Source: Vicinamibacterales bacterium (GTDB taxonomy: Bacteria; Acidobacteriota; Vicinamibacteria; Vicinamibacterales; Fen-181). From it: a stretch of DNA of 33,547 nucleotides. How positions within the stretch are numbered: position 1 is the first letter of the stretch; each line of letters opens with the position of its first letter. The notes beneath the pieces were generated by a model that was not told the origin of the DNA, ran no database searches, and saw only the letters and a program-made list of their open reading frames with translations. The stretch spans positions 1-33,547 of the forward strand of contig JARKSS010000400.1 in NCBI GenBank assembly GCA_029974175.1, written 5' to 3'. Shown here piece after piece: positions 6,310-15,608 of the stretch. The translations under genes and the position numbers were made by a program.

Positions 6310-8832
6310 ATGGCGCTCACGCCTTCCGGCATCCGACGTATCGCCAGCGGCCTCCGCCGCACGTACCAGAACCTTGGGCCTCAACGAGGCCTCATCACCG
6401 CGGCCTTTGTCCTGGTCGTTCTCTTCGTGGCCGCCGCGAGCGTGCAAGCCATCCGGTTCGCGACCGGCGTCCTGACCGGCCTCCCCGGGCGTGTCGAACT
6501 GCAGCAGATGACGCGGATGGCCCAAGCGACGACGATCTTCGACCGGGCCGGGGAGCCGGTCTTCAGCCTGAGCAAGGAACAACGGATCGAGGTGCGGATC
6601 GACGACGTGTCGCCGCACGTGCTCCAGGCCCTGATCGCCGTCGAGGATCAGCGCTTCTACACGCACCAGGGGTACGACCCGTGGCGCCTGGTGGCGGCGA
6701 TGTGGGCCAACCTCCGGGCCGGCCGGGCGGCGCAGGGTGCGAGCACGATTACCCAGCAACTGGCCCGCCAGTGGTTCCTCACCCCCGACAAGACGCTGCG
6801 GAGGAAGCTGCGAGAGATCGTCCTCGCAAACCGGATCGAGCAGTTGTTCACCAAGCGCGAGATCCTCGAGTTGTACCTGAACAAGGTGTACTTCGGCGAC
6901 GGTCTCTACGGTATCGAGGCCGCCGCCCGCGGGTACTTCGGCCGGCGCGCCTCGGAGCTGACGGTGTCGCAGGCGGCCCTGCTGGCGGGCCTCGTCCAGT
7001 CGCCGTCGGCGTACGCGCCGACCGTGAACCTGCGGCGCGCCATCGCGCGGCGGAACATCGTCCTGCAGGCGATGCTCGACACGGGCGCGATCGACCGGCA
7101 CGAGCACGCGCAGGCGCGGGCCGAGACAGTCGCCCTCAACGACGGCCTGCGCCGCGAGGAGCCGTGGGGGCGGTACTTCAAGGAGCAGGTGCGCCGCGAG
7201 CTGGTGAGCCGCTTCGGCATGGAGCAGGTGTACGAGGGGGGGCTCCGCGTCTACACGACGATCGACCCCGCCATGCAGCAGCAGGCGGAGGCGGCGGTCA
7301 AGGAGACGCTCGACCTGCTCGAGGAGCGGCGCCGGAAGGAGAGAGGCCGCCGGCGCGACGCGGCCGGCCCCGAAGAAGAGCCGCTCGAAGCCGCGCTGGT
7401 GGCGATCGATCCCGCCACCGGCGAGGTGCGGGCGATGGTCGGCGGGCGCGACTTCGAGCAGAGCCGCTTCAACCGGGCGATGCAGGCCAGGCGGCAGCCG
7501 GGCTCCGCGTTCAAGCCGCTGGTCTACGCGGCCGCGCTCGAGTCGGGCTACACGCCGGCTTCGCTGCTCGACGGGCTCAACGACCCGGTGCTCACCCCCG
7601 AGGGAGAGTGGGTGCCCGAGGACGAACACCTCGAGGCGTCCACCATGACGATCCGCACGGCCCTCCGCACGTCGAGCAACCGCGCGGCCGTCCGCATGCT
7701 CCAGGCCGTCGGCATCGGGCGCACGGTGGACTACGCGGAGCGAATGGGACTGGGCCCCGTTCCCAGCGTGCCGTCCCTGGCGCTCGGCTCGGGTGAGGTC
7801 ACGCTGCTCTCGCTCGCGTCGTCGTACGTGCCCTTCGCGAACGGCGGCGTCGCGCGCGCGCCGCTGTTCATCACCAGGGTGGAAGACCGCGACGGCAGGG
7901 TGCTGTTCGAGGCGCCGCGCATGGGTAACCGCGTGGTCAGCGAGCAGACGGCCTTCCTCATGTCCACGATGCTCGCCGACGTGGTCAACGGCGGGACCGC
8001 CTACCGGGTGCGGCAGATGGGCTTCCGCCTTCCCGCCGCCGGCAAGACCGGGACGACCAACGACTACCAGGACGCGTGGTTCGTCGGCTACACGCCGAAC
8101 CTGCTGACCGGGGTCTGGGTGGGGTTCGACCGGCCGCGGCCGATCCTCCGCAACGGCTACGCGGGCGACGTCGCGGTGCCGCTGTGGGCACGGTTCATGG
8201 CCGCGGCGACCAAGGGTGACAAGCCGCGCTGGTACTCACCTCCCCCCGGTCTCACGGCTCTCCGTGTCTGCCGGGTCTCGGGGCAGCTGGCGACACCGGG
8301 ATGCGACCACGTGCCCGTGCTCGACGCGGAGGGGCAGGTCGAAGAGCGGGCGTACAGCTATACCGAATACTTCGTCCGCGGCTCCGAGCCCTCTGGCTAC
8401 TGTCAGCTGCACGAGCAGCGGTTCGCGTTCGGCGAGGCGACCAACCTCCCGGACGGGGCGCGGACGGTCGCCGTCGGAGCCCCCGCGGCGCGTCCGCCGG
8501 ACGCCCGGTCTGGGAAGGCCGGCGACGACCGCCCGGAGGAAGGGAAGAAGGCGGCGCGCGAGGAGCCGAAGAAGAAGAAGGGGTTCTGGGGCCGCTTGTT
8601 CGGCATCTTCAAGGGCGACGACGGAAAGAAGGACGACGAAAAAGAAAAGGACGACAGCAACAAGAAGAAGCGGGACCAGAAGAAGAAGCCGGACGAAAAG
8701 ACGAAGCAGGAGGAGAAAAACGAGCAGGCTGGCGAGGAGGAGCAGGCCGGAGAGCAGGAGGAAACGTCCCGGGAGACCGGCGACGATACGGACGAGGTAG
8801 GGCGCAGTCGTGCCGCCGGCATGATGAGATGA
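6310..8832 (+). CDS. Penicillin-binding protein 1A family bifunctional transglycosylase/transpeptidase with long charged C-terminal tail
   Basis: N-terminal TM; GT51 motifs AVEDQRFYTHQGYDPW, QGASTITQQLARQWF; transpeptidase motifs RQPGSAFKPLVY, TSSNRA, GKTGTTNDYQDAWFVGYTP. Confidence 0.95.
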   Translation: MALTPSGIRRIASGLRRTYQNLGPQRGLITAAFVLVVLFVAAASVQAIRFATGVLTGLPGRVELQQMTRMAQATTIFDRAGEPVFSLSKEQRIEVRIDDVSPHVLQALIAVEDQRFYTHQGYDPWRLVAAMWANLRAGRAAQGASTITQQLARQWFLTPDKTLRRKLREIVLANRIEQLFTKREILELYLNKVYFGDGLYGIEAAARGYFGRRASELTVSQAALLAGLVQSPSAYAPTVNLRRAIARRNIVLQAMLDTGAIDRHEHAQARAETVALNDGLRREEPWGRYFKEQVRRELVSRFGMEQVYEGGLRVYTTIDPAMQQQAEAAVKETLDLLEERRRKERGRRRDAAGPEEEPLEAALVAIDPATGEVRAMVGGRDFEQSRFNRAMQARRQPGSAFKPLVYAAALESGYTPASLLDGLNDPVLTPEGEWVPEDEHLEASTMTIRTALRTSSNRAAVRMLQAVGIGRTVDYAERMGLGPVPSVPSLALGSGEVTLLSLASSYVPFANGGVARAPLFITRVEDRDGRVLFEAPRMGNRVVSEQTAFLMSTMLADVVNGGTAYRVRQMGFRLPAAGKTGTTNDYQDAWFVGYTPNLLTGVWVGFDRPRPILRNGYAGDVAVPLWARFMAAATKGDKPRWYSPPPGLTALRVCRVSGQLATPGCDHVPVLDAEGQVEERAYSYTEYFVRGSEPSGYCQLHEQRFAFGEATNLPDGARTVAVGAPAARPPDARSGKAGDDRPEEGKKAAREEPKKKKGFWGRLFGIFKGDDGKKDDEKEKDDSNKKKRDQKKKPDEKTKQEEKNEQAGEEEQAGEQEETSRETGDDTDEVGRSRAAGMMR

Positions 8833-8869
8833 CCGGCCGGCGGGCGTGGTAGTATCCGCTGGTCGGCGC

Positions 8870-9874
8870 ATGCCGTTCTCGGACATCATCGGACACGCAC
8901 GTTCCCTGGGCCTGCTCTCCAGGTCCATTGCACTCGGAACCCTGCCGCCCAGCCTCCTCCTGACCGGCCCCGCCGGCGTCGGGAAGCGCCGTGCGGCGCT
9001 GGCCGTGGCGCAGGCGTTGAACTGCCTTGCGCCGGTCCGGGGGGGCCAGTTTCCGATCGACGCCTGCGGCCGTTGCAGCCCGTGCCGCCGCATCGCGAAG
9101 CTGTCCCATCCCGACTTCCTCCTGCTCGAGCCCGGAGACTCGGGCAACATCAAGATCGACGCGGTGCGCGAGGCCCTCGAGGCCACGGCGTACCTTCCCT
9201 TTGAGGCTCGAGCACGCGTGGTGGTGGTGGACGAGGCCGAGCGGGTGCTGCCCGAAGCGCAGAACGCCCTGCTGAAGAGCCTGGAAGAACCCCCGCGCGC
9301 CACCTTCTTTGTCCTGGTCACTTCCCAGCCCGAGACCCTGCTGCCCACAATCCGATCGCGCTGCTCGCGGGTCCGCTTCGGGCGGCTCGCCCCGGCCGAG
9401 GTGGCGAGCCTGCTGATGGGACGCGAGAAGATGGACGCGGCCGAAGCCCACGCGGCAGCGGCGGTTGCCGAGGGCAGTCCTGGTCGCGCGCTGGAACGCC
9501 GCACCCGGGGGTTCCGGGCGGCGCGCGAGGCGGCGCTTGGCGCGCTGAGGGCCGCGGCCGGCCGGTCGTGGCAGGACCGGATGCGCGCGGCCGCCACGCT
9601 GGCGCCGAAGACCGCGTCGGGTGAGCGCGAGGAGTTGGCGACGAGGATCCGCCTGCTCGCCACCCTGCTCCGCGACGCCGCGCTCGTCGGGCAGCACGGC
9701 GCCGACGCGGTGCTGGCGAACGCCGATCTGGCCGGCGAGATCGAGCGGATCGCGCCCGCCTTCGACGCTGGGCGCGCGGCGCGGGCGTTCGAGGCGGCCG
9801 ACTTCGCGCTGGCGGCGCTCCGCCGGAACGCGAGCCCGAAGATCGTCGCACCGTGGCTGGTGGTGCACCTGTGA
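8870..9874 (+). CDS. holB: DNA polymerase III delta' subunit
   Basis: SLLLTGPAGVGKRRAALA (Walker A), CGRCSPCRRI zinc-binding Cys, NALLKSLEEPP, LLPTIRSRCSRVRF. GTG at 8846 is an alternative start. Confidence 0.9.
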   Translation: MPFSDIIGHARSLGLLSRSIALGTLPPSLLLTGPAGVGKRRAALAVAQALNCLAPVRGGQFPIDACGRCSPCRRIAKLSHPDFLLLEPGDSGNIKIDAVREALEATAYLPFEARARVVVVDEAERVLPEAQNALLKSLEEPPRATFFVLVTSQPETLLPTIRSRCSRVRFGRLAPAEVASLLMGREKMDAAEAHAAAAVAEGSPGRALERRTRGFRAAREAALGALRAAAGRSWQDRMRAAATLAPKTASGEREELATRIRLLATLLRDAALVGQHGADAVLANADLAGEIERIAPAFDAGRAARAFEAADFALAALRRNASPKIVAPWLVVHL

Positions 9875-10620
9875 GCGCACCCATGGACCAGAACCCCGAG
9901 CACCCCGGTGTGCGGGTCAAGCTGTGCAGGAGCGGGCGTCCCTGCATCTTCTCGGTGACGCCAGCCCAGGCCGCCACCCCCCTTCGTCCCGGGCTCCCGG
10001 TGGTGGTCGAGACCGACCTGGGCCTCTCCTTCGGCCACGTCGTCGGCACGCCGGTCTGCCGCGGCGTGCAGCCGCCGGCCGAGCAGCGGATGGTTCGCGT
10101 CGCCACCGAGGACGACGTGGCGATGCGTCGGCGGCAGCGGCAGCGCGAACTGGAGGCGTTTCGGGTGGCGCTGCTGAAGATCCGCGAGCGTTCGCTCGGC
10201 ATGAAGCTGACGCGGGTCGAGCAGCTGTACGACGGCTCCCGCCTCATCTTCTATTTCACCGCGGAAGGGCGGGTGGATTTCCGCGAGCTGGTTCGCGAGC
10301 TGGCGGCCGAGTTCCGCTGCCGCATCGAGATGCGGCAGATCGGTGTGCGCGACGAGGCCAGGATGCTGGGGGGCTACGGTTCGTGCGGCAGGCCCCTCTG
10401 CTGCGCGTCGTGGCTCCAGGCGTTCGAGCCGGTCTCGATCAAGATGGCGAAGCAGCAGGACCTCAGCCTCAACCCCTCGAAGCTCTCGGGGCTGTGCGGG
10501 CGGCTGAAGTGCTGCCTGCGCTACGAGCTACCCGAGGGCAAGGTGCCGCGCCGCGGCGAGGCGCGCGACGAGACGATTGCGAACGGGGAGAACGGGGGCA
10601 ACAACGGAGTGTCATCCTAG
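9871..10620 (+). CDS. ricT: PSP1 / RicT (YaaT)-like protein
   Basis: GTGA overlap with holB. MKLTRVEQLYDGSRLIFYFTAEGRVDFRELVRELAAEFRCRIEMRQIGVRDEARMLGGYGSCGRPLCC…LSGLCGRLKCCLRYE with conserved cysteines. Confidence 0.92.
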   Translation: MSAPMDQNPEHPGVRVKLCRSGRPCIFSVTPAQAATPLRPGLPVVVETDLGLSFGHVVGTPVCRGVQPPAEQRMVRVATEDDVAMRRRQRQRELEAFRVALLKIRERSLGMKLTRVEQLYDGSRLIFYFTAEGRVDFRELVRELAAEFRCRIEMRQIGVRDEARMLGGYGSCGRPLCCASWLQAFEPVSIKMAKQQDLSLNPSKLSGLCGRLKCCLRYELPEGKVPRRGEARDETIANGENGGNNGVSS

Positions 10621-10641
10621 GGGCGGCCCGCGCGGCAGCTT

Positions 10642-10763
10642 AGCAGGCCGCTGAAGAACGCGGCCTGAATGGAAAATGCAAAGGGAAGAATGGAAAAACA
10701 CGTCCCTCTTTCATTCTCCATTCTTCCTCTTACATTGCAGGTTTCTTTCTTCAGCAACCTGCT
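10642..10763. repeat. 122-bp nested inverted repeat with internal 7-nt periodicity (MITE/REP-like candidate)
   Basis: Outer arms AGCAGGCCGCTGAAGAA (10642-10658) / TTCTTCAGCAACCTGCT (10747-10763), 15/17. Inner arms AATGCAAAGGGAAGAATGGA (10675-10694) / TCCATTCTTCCTCTTACATT (10717-10736), 17/20. Confidence 0.7.
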
Positions 10764-10775
10764 GGCGCCTGGATC

Positions 10776-11678
10776 GTGACACCCTCATCTCCTGCCAATC
10801 CTCCCCGCATTGCCCTGACGGTGGGCGATCCGTGCGGCATCGGCCCCGAGATCGTTGCGCTGGCGGCGGCCGACCCGCGGGTGCGCGGCGCCTGCGAGCC
10901 GGTGATCTACGGCCCTCCTGACCTTTCCGCCTTCACGCCGGGGCAGGTGACCGCGGCGTCCGGGCGCGCTGCCTACGAGGCGGTCGTCCGCGCGGTCGAG
11001 GACGCGCGTGCCGGGCGCGTGGCGGCGGTGGCGACCGCGCCGGTGAGCAAGGAGGCGTTCGCGCTGGCCGGTCTGCCCTGGCGCGGCCACACCGACCTGC
11101 TCGCGCACCTCACCGGCGCGACCCGCTACGCGATGATGTTCCACTCCGACCGCCTGCGCGTCGTGCTGGCGACCGTGCACGTCGCGCTGGCCGAGGTGTC
11201 GAAGCTGATCACGCGCGCCTCGATCCGCGACCTCATCGATCTCACGGCCTCGGAGCTGCCCCGCTTCGGCTTCCCGCGTCCGCGCCTCGCGGTGGCGGCG
11301 CTCGACCCGCATGCCGGCGAGCACGGGGTGATCGGGACGCAGGACGACGAGGTGCTGCGGCCGGCGGTGAAGGAGGCGCGCGGTTCCGGCATCGACGTCG
11401 AGGGCCCGTTCCCGGCCGACACGCTCTTCGTGCGCGCGGCGCGCGGCGACTTCGACGCCGTCATCGCCTGCTACCACGACCAGGGGCTCATCCCGGTGAA
11501 GCTGCTGGCGTTCGGCCGCTCGGTCAACGTGACGATCGGCCTGCCCATCGTACGCACGTCGGTCGATCACGGCACGGCGTTCGACATTGCCGGCAAGGGC
11601 GTGGCCGACCCGGGAAGCCTGGTCGAGGCGGTGCTGCTGGCGGCCAGGCTGGCGGCACGTCCCAATCCCTCCACGTGA
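10776..11678 (+). CDS. pdxA: 4-hydroxythreonine-4-phosphate dehydrogenase
   Basis: ALTVGDPCGIGPEI, TAPVSKEAF, GHTDLLAHLTG, DPHAGEHGVIG, ACYHDQGLIPVKLLAFGRSVNVTIGLPIVRTSVDHGTAFDIAGKG. Confidence 0.95.
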   Translation: MTPSSPANPPRIALTVGDPCGIGPEIVALAAADPRVRGACEPVIYGPPDLSAFTPGQVTAASGRAAYEAVVRAVEDARAGRVAAVATAPVSKEAFALAGLPWRGHTDLLAHLTGATRYAMMFHSDRLRVVLATVHVALAEVSKLITRASIRDLIDLTASELPRFGFPRPRLAVAALDPHAGEHGVIGTQDDEVLRPAVKEARGSGIDVEGPFPADTLFVRAARGDFDAVIACYHDQGLIPVKLLAFGRSVNVTIGLPIVRTSVDHGTAFDIAGKGVADPGSLVEAVLLAARLAARPNPST

Positions 11679-11728
11679 CACGTGCGGCGCGCGACCCGAG
11701 CCCGTGTAGACTGAATGACTGGGGCGGG

Positions 11729-12208
11729 ATGGTGGAGAAGTCCGAGCGCCAGAAGGCGCAGCAGGTCATCGCCGAGAACCGCAAGGCCTTTCACGACTAC
11801 CACATCGTCGAGACCTTCGAGGCCGGCCTGGCGCTGCTCGGCACCGAGGTGAAGGCGATCCGCGAGGGGCGCGCGAACCTGCGCGACAGCTTCGGGCGGG
11901 TCGAGGGCGGTGAGGTGTTCGTGCACAACGTTCACATCAGCCCCTACAGCCACCGCGGCTACGCCACCCACGAGCCGCTGCGGAAGCGCAAGCTGCTGCT
12001 GCACCGGCAGGAGATCCGCAAGCTGATCGGGAAGACCGCCGAGCGCGGCATGACGATCGTCCCGCTGCGGCTCTACTACAAGAACGGCCGCGTGAAGTTG
12101 GCCATCGGCCTGGCGCGGGGCAAGAAGGAGTACGACCGCCGCGAGACGATCAAGCGGCGCGAGACCGAGCGCGAGACGCGCGCCGCGGTCAAGGAACGGC
12201 AGCGATGA
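11729..12208 (+). CDS. smpB: SsrA-binding protein
   Basis: NRKAFHDYHIVETFEAGLALLGTEVKAIREGRANLRDSF, LLLHRQEIRKL, KLAIGLARGKKEYDRRETIKRRE. Confidence 0.96.
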   Translation: MVEKSERQKAQQVIAENRKAFHDYHIVETFEAGLALLGTEVKAIREGRANLRDSFGRVEGGEVFVHNVHISPYSHRGYATHEPLRKRKLLLHRQEIRKLIGKTAERGMTIVPLRLYYKNGRVKLAIGLARGKKEYDRRETIKRRETERETRAAVKERQR

Positions 12209-12879
12209 CCGAAGAGGCGCCGCTCAGCGCGAGACGCTATGCCGTCATCGACGTCTACGACCGGTACTCACGTCATCGCATGCTGGTCGAGGAGGCGCGG
12301 CGGTACGCACGTGTCCTCGAGTGCGGCTGCGCCACGGGGTTCCTGTCGCGGCTGATCGTCGAGAACAGCGGCCCCGACCTCGTCGGCGTCGAACGGGATC
12401 CCGCGGCGGCCGAAGAGGCGGCTCGGCACTGCCGACGGGTGGTCGTCGCAGACCTCGCGGATCCCGCATGGGCGGCGCTCGTCGGCGAGCGCTTCGACCT
12501 CGTGATCTTTGGAGACGTGCTCGAGCACCTGCCCGACCCGGCCGCCACACTGCGGGCCGCGCGGGCGGCTCTCGCGCCGGACGGACGAATCCTCGTCAGC
12601 TTGCCCAACGTCGCACACTGGACGATCCGGGCCAAGCTACTGCTCGGCCGGTTCGACTACCGGCCGACTGGCATCATGGACGTCACGCACCTGCGGTTCT
12701 ACACCCGGCGGAGCGCGGTCCTGATGTTCGAGGCCGCGGGGTGCCGGCCAGTCTGGTTCAAGCCCGTGTTCCACGGTCGCTTCACAACCCGCGCGCGGCC
12801 GCTCTGGAACTTGGTGACCCGTGCTTTCCCTGGGCCGTTCGCCTTTCAGATGCTGTTCCTGCTCGAGCCCGCAGGCTAG
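12205..12879 (+). CDS. Class I SAM-dependent methyltransferase
   Basis: VLECGCATGFLSRLI (motif I variant), FDLVIFGDVLEHLPDPAATLRAARAALAPDGRILVSLPNVAHW. ATGA overlap with smpB. Confidence 0.85.
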   Translation: MTEEAPLSARRYAVIDVYDRYSRHRMLVEEARRYARVLECGCATGFLSRLIVENSGPDLVGVERDPAAAEEAARHCRRVVVADLADPAWAALVGERFDLVIFGDVLEHLPDPAATLRAARAALAPDGRILVSLPNVAHWTIRAKLLLGRFDYRPTGIMDVTHLRFYTRRSAVLMFEAAGCRPVWFKPVFHGRFTTRARPLWNLVTRAFPGPFAFQMLFLLEPAG

Positions 12880-12886
12880 CCGCCGG

Positions 12887-14023
12887 TCAGCCGCTCGCGA
12901 TTGACGCCACCGCCTCCTCCCGCGCCGCGCGTGTCGCTTCGAGGTACGCTCGGCCCCACCGCTGCCCCGGTTCCAGGTGGTTACCCTCGGCCCACTCGTT
13001 CCACGCGTTGATGAACACGATCCGCTCGCCGGCGGCCGTGGGTTCGGCGCGGCGGATCATCTCGCGCAGCCAGTTGCCGTAGGCAGCCGGCGTGGATCCT
13101 TCCAGCACGAAGGCTCTCCCGCCCCTCCGCGGCGTGTTGTCCCACGACGGCGTCACGCAGCGAAATCGGCGGTACGGGGGAAGCGGCTCGTTCAGCGCCC
13201 GGCGCACTAGCTCGAGGTAGGTGAGAAGCGGCCTCCCGAACGCCTTCCGGAGGAATCGAAGCCACACGCGCGTTTTGAAGTCCTGGTAGAAAAGCAGGTT
13301 CGGCTGGAACTCGACGGCGGCGTCGAAGCCGACGGAGAAAGGGTTGACGCGACCGGTCTTGGGGAAGTTCCCCTCGACCGAGGCGAGGAAGATCTCCCCG
13401 ATGCCGGCCCGCCGCGCCTCCTGGCGCCAGACCTCCGCAGTCCGCGCTGGCTCGGGCAACAGGCCGACGCGGTACACGAGAAACAGCGGCTTCCCCTCCA
13501 CGCGTACCTGGCGAGGGTCCTCGAAGACCCGCAACAGCCAGCGGATATGTGCCCGGTCGTCCTCCGGGCTGTAGGTCTGGCGCATCAGCACGTCGCGCTC
13601 CTGCGCATGCCACGCCCTGGTCCAGTGCTCGTTGGCCCAGCACAGGCAGAAGGGGAAATCCGGGCGCCCGGTCGCCAAAACTTCGTTGAAGGGGCGCTCG
13701 AGCAGGCGCTTCCCGTGAAACCAGTAATGGTAGTAGCAAAAGGCGGTGACGCCGTACTCACGGGCGAGGGCGGCTTGTGCCTCGCGTGTCTCGGGCAACC
13801 GCAGGTCGTAGAAGCCCAGATCGGCCGGAAGGTCGGGCTGGTGATGGCCCCTGTAGATGGGACGCGCGCGTGTGACGTTGGTCCATTCGGTGAAGCCCTT
13901 GCCCCACCACTCGTCGTTCTCGGGGATTGGGTTGAACTGCGGGAGGTAGAACGCGATCAGCTTCAGCAGGTCGTTCACGTTCGCGGCTGACGGCAAGGCT
14001 CCTCCTGGATTCCGGCGCTCCAC
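12887..14023 (-). CDS. WbsX / GH99-like domain protein of polysaccharide loci
   Basis: LIAFYLPQFNPIPENDEWWGKGFTEWTNVTRARPIYRGHHQPDLPADLGFYDLR, FCYYHYWFHGKRLLERPFNEVL, FCLCWANEHWTRAW, INAWNEWAEGNHLEP. Confidence 0.88.
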   Translation of the reverse strand: MERRNPGGALPSAANVNDLLKLIAFYLPQFNPIPENDEWWGKGFTEWTNVTRARPIYRGHHQPDLPADLGFYDLRLPETREAQAALAREYGVTAFCYYHYWFHGKRLLERPFNEVLATGRPDFPFCLCWANEHWTRAWHAQERDVLMRQTYSPEDDRAHIRWLLRVFEDPRQVRVEGKPLFLVYRVGLLPEPARTAEVWRQEARRAGIGEIFLASVEGNFPKTGRVNPFSVGFDAAVEFQPNLLFYQDFKTRVWLRFLRKAFGRPLLTYLELVRRALNEPLPPYRRFRCVTPSWDNTPRRGGRAFVLEGSTPAAYGNWLREMIRRAEPTAAGERIVFINAWNEWAEGNHLEPGQRWGRAYLEATRAAREEAVASIASG

Positions 14024-14026
14024 ATT

Positions 14027-15571
14027 CTAGCGAACCATGATGCTCCGAACGAGGAACGCCCGCTCGGCGGCGTCGAGGGATCGCCACGCCCCGCAGGCGA
14101 GACCGCCCATGGCGATGGTGAGGAGCAGGATCCGGGTCGCTAGGCTGCCGGGAAGGGAGACACTCGCGAACATGCCAGCCGTGATGGCGACGGCGGCCGC
14201 CAGCTTGGGCAGCAGGTCCCGCCGGCCGCGCAGCAGCGGGCGGGACAGAATGAACAACGCGACCGCGTCCACCGCCGCTCGTGCCGTCCACGCCAGCGCG
14301 GTACCGGCGATGCCGAACCACGCGGTGAGCACCCAGACGGCAGCCAGGTAGAAGGGCAACTCGATCAAGTGCAGCTTTGCTGCGACGTGGGGTCTCCCGC
14401 CCGCCTGCAGCAGGGCAAACGGGCCCTGGGCGAGACCGTTGGCCACCACGCCGACAGCCAGCCAGCGGAGTGGAGCGGCGCTTCGATCTGCGAAAGTGGG
14501 TCCGAGCCAGATCTGCAGCGCTTCGGGCGCCAGCGCGGCAGCAGCAAGCGTGATCGGGACGATCGCAAAGAAGATGTACTTCGTCCCACGCGACAGGAGC
14601 AGGGTCGCCCGCTCGGGCTCGCCTGCCAGGCTGTAGGCAAGTGCAGGAAACAGCACGCTCGCCACAGCGCCGGGCACGACGAGGAAGCGGGTGACCACGT
14701 CGAACGGCGTCGTGTAGTACGCGATGGCCCCCACCGAGAGGACTACGCCGACAAGGAACCGGTCGAAGTGTGTCATCAACGGGCCAACGACGTTGGTCAC
14801 CGTCATCCAGCCGCCGAGTGCCAGCGTTGGCTTGATGAGCGCGCGCTCGAACGCGATCGGTGTCCGCAGCGCAGGATAAACACGGAGGCAGACGGCCAGG
14901 TGGACGAGCGCGGCGGTCAGGCGGGCGGCCACCAGCACCACGACGACTGCAACCAGGCTGCTCGAGAAAGGGAGCACCAGCAGCGGTCCCGCGAACATGA
15001 AGATGCTCATCGGGATGCGGATGAGGTTGACGGCCGTGAAGTGCTGGCCGGCTTCGAGCAGCCCCCTCAACCCCGAGGTGACCGTGATGAGCGGGATCGC
15101 GGCCCCAAGCCAGTAGAAACTGTGCAGGCTCTCTGCGCGAAGCCTTCCCTCCACGCCTAGAGCGCCGTCGACGACCCATCCAGCCAGGCTCCAGGTCGCC
15201 AGTGCTCCGACGGCACCTAGACCCGCCAGCAGCCACAGTCCTGTCCATGCGACGGGGCCGATCGACTCGTGATCCTCCTTCGCGAACCGGTCCGAAACCA
15301 TCTTGGTCAGCGCGCGTCCGAGTCCAAGGTCGAACAGGGTGAAGTAGCCGATGAGTGTCCAGGCGAGCGAGAGGATGCCGAACCGGTCCACGCCGAGGCC
15401 CCTGACCAGGAACGGGACCGCGACAATGGCCACCCCGAGCGGCAACAGCAGCCCGGCGAGGTTCCAGAGCACGTTGCGGGCGAGCAGCGGACCGCGGCTG
15501 AGCCGTTGCGCGGCCTGTGGTGTCGAGGTCATCACGAAGAGGCTCCTCCTACCCGCATCGCTGGCATTCAT
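14027..15571 (-). CDS. Oligosaccharide flippase (Wzx / MOP superfamily)
   Basis: Polytopic; LARNVLWNLAGLLLPLGVAIVAVPFLVRGLGVDRFGILSLAWTLIGYFTLFDLGLGRALTKMVS. Start chosen at the internal ATG at 15571; another ATG is at 15532. Confidence 0.88.
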   Translation of the reverse strand: MNASDAGRRSLFVMTSTPQAAQRLSRGPLLARNVLWNLAGLLLPLGVAIVAVPFLVRGLGVDRFGILSLAWTLIGYFTLFDLGLGRALTKMVSDRFAKEDHESIGPVAWTGLWLLAGLGAVGALATWSLAGWVVDGALGVEGRLRAESLHSFYWLGAAIPLITVTSGLRGLLEAGQHFTAVNLIRIPMSIFMFAGPLLVLPFSSSLVAVVVVLVAARLTAALVHLAVCLRVYPALRTPIAFERALIKPTLALGGWMTVTNVVGPLMTHFDRFLVGVVLSVGAIAYYTTPFDVVTRFLVVPGAVASVLFPALAYSLAGEPERATLLLSRGTKYIFFAIVPITLAAAALAPEALQIWLGPTFADRSAAPLRWLAVGVVANGLAQGPFALLQAGGRPHVAAKLHLIELPFYLAAVWVLTAWFGIAGTALAWTARAAVDAVALFILSRPLLRGRRDLLPKLAAAVAITAGMFASVSLPGSLATRILLLTIAMGGLACGAWRSLDAAERAFLVRSIMVR

Positions 15572-15608
15572 TACCCGCACTGAACTCAGGGACAACTCCG
15601 GAATTGCC

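Noticed and set aside
8508-8829. Charged PBP tail as a frameshift artefact
   Set aside because: Reading frame stays open with balanced K/E/D codons up to a stop close to holB, and no alternative frame gives a better continuation.
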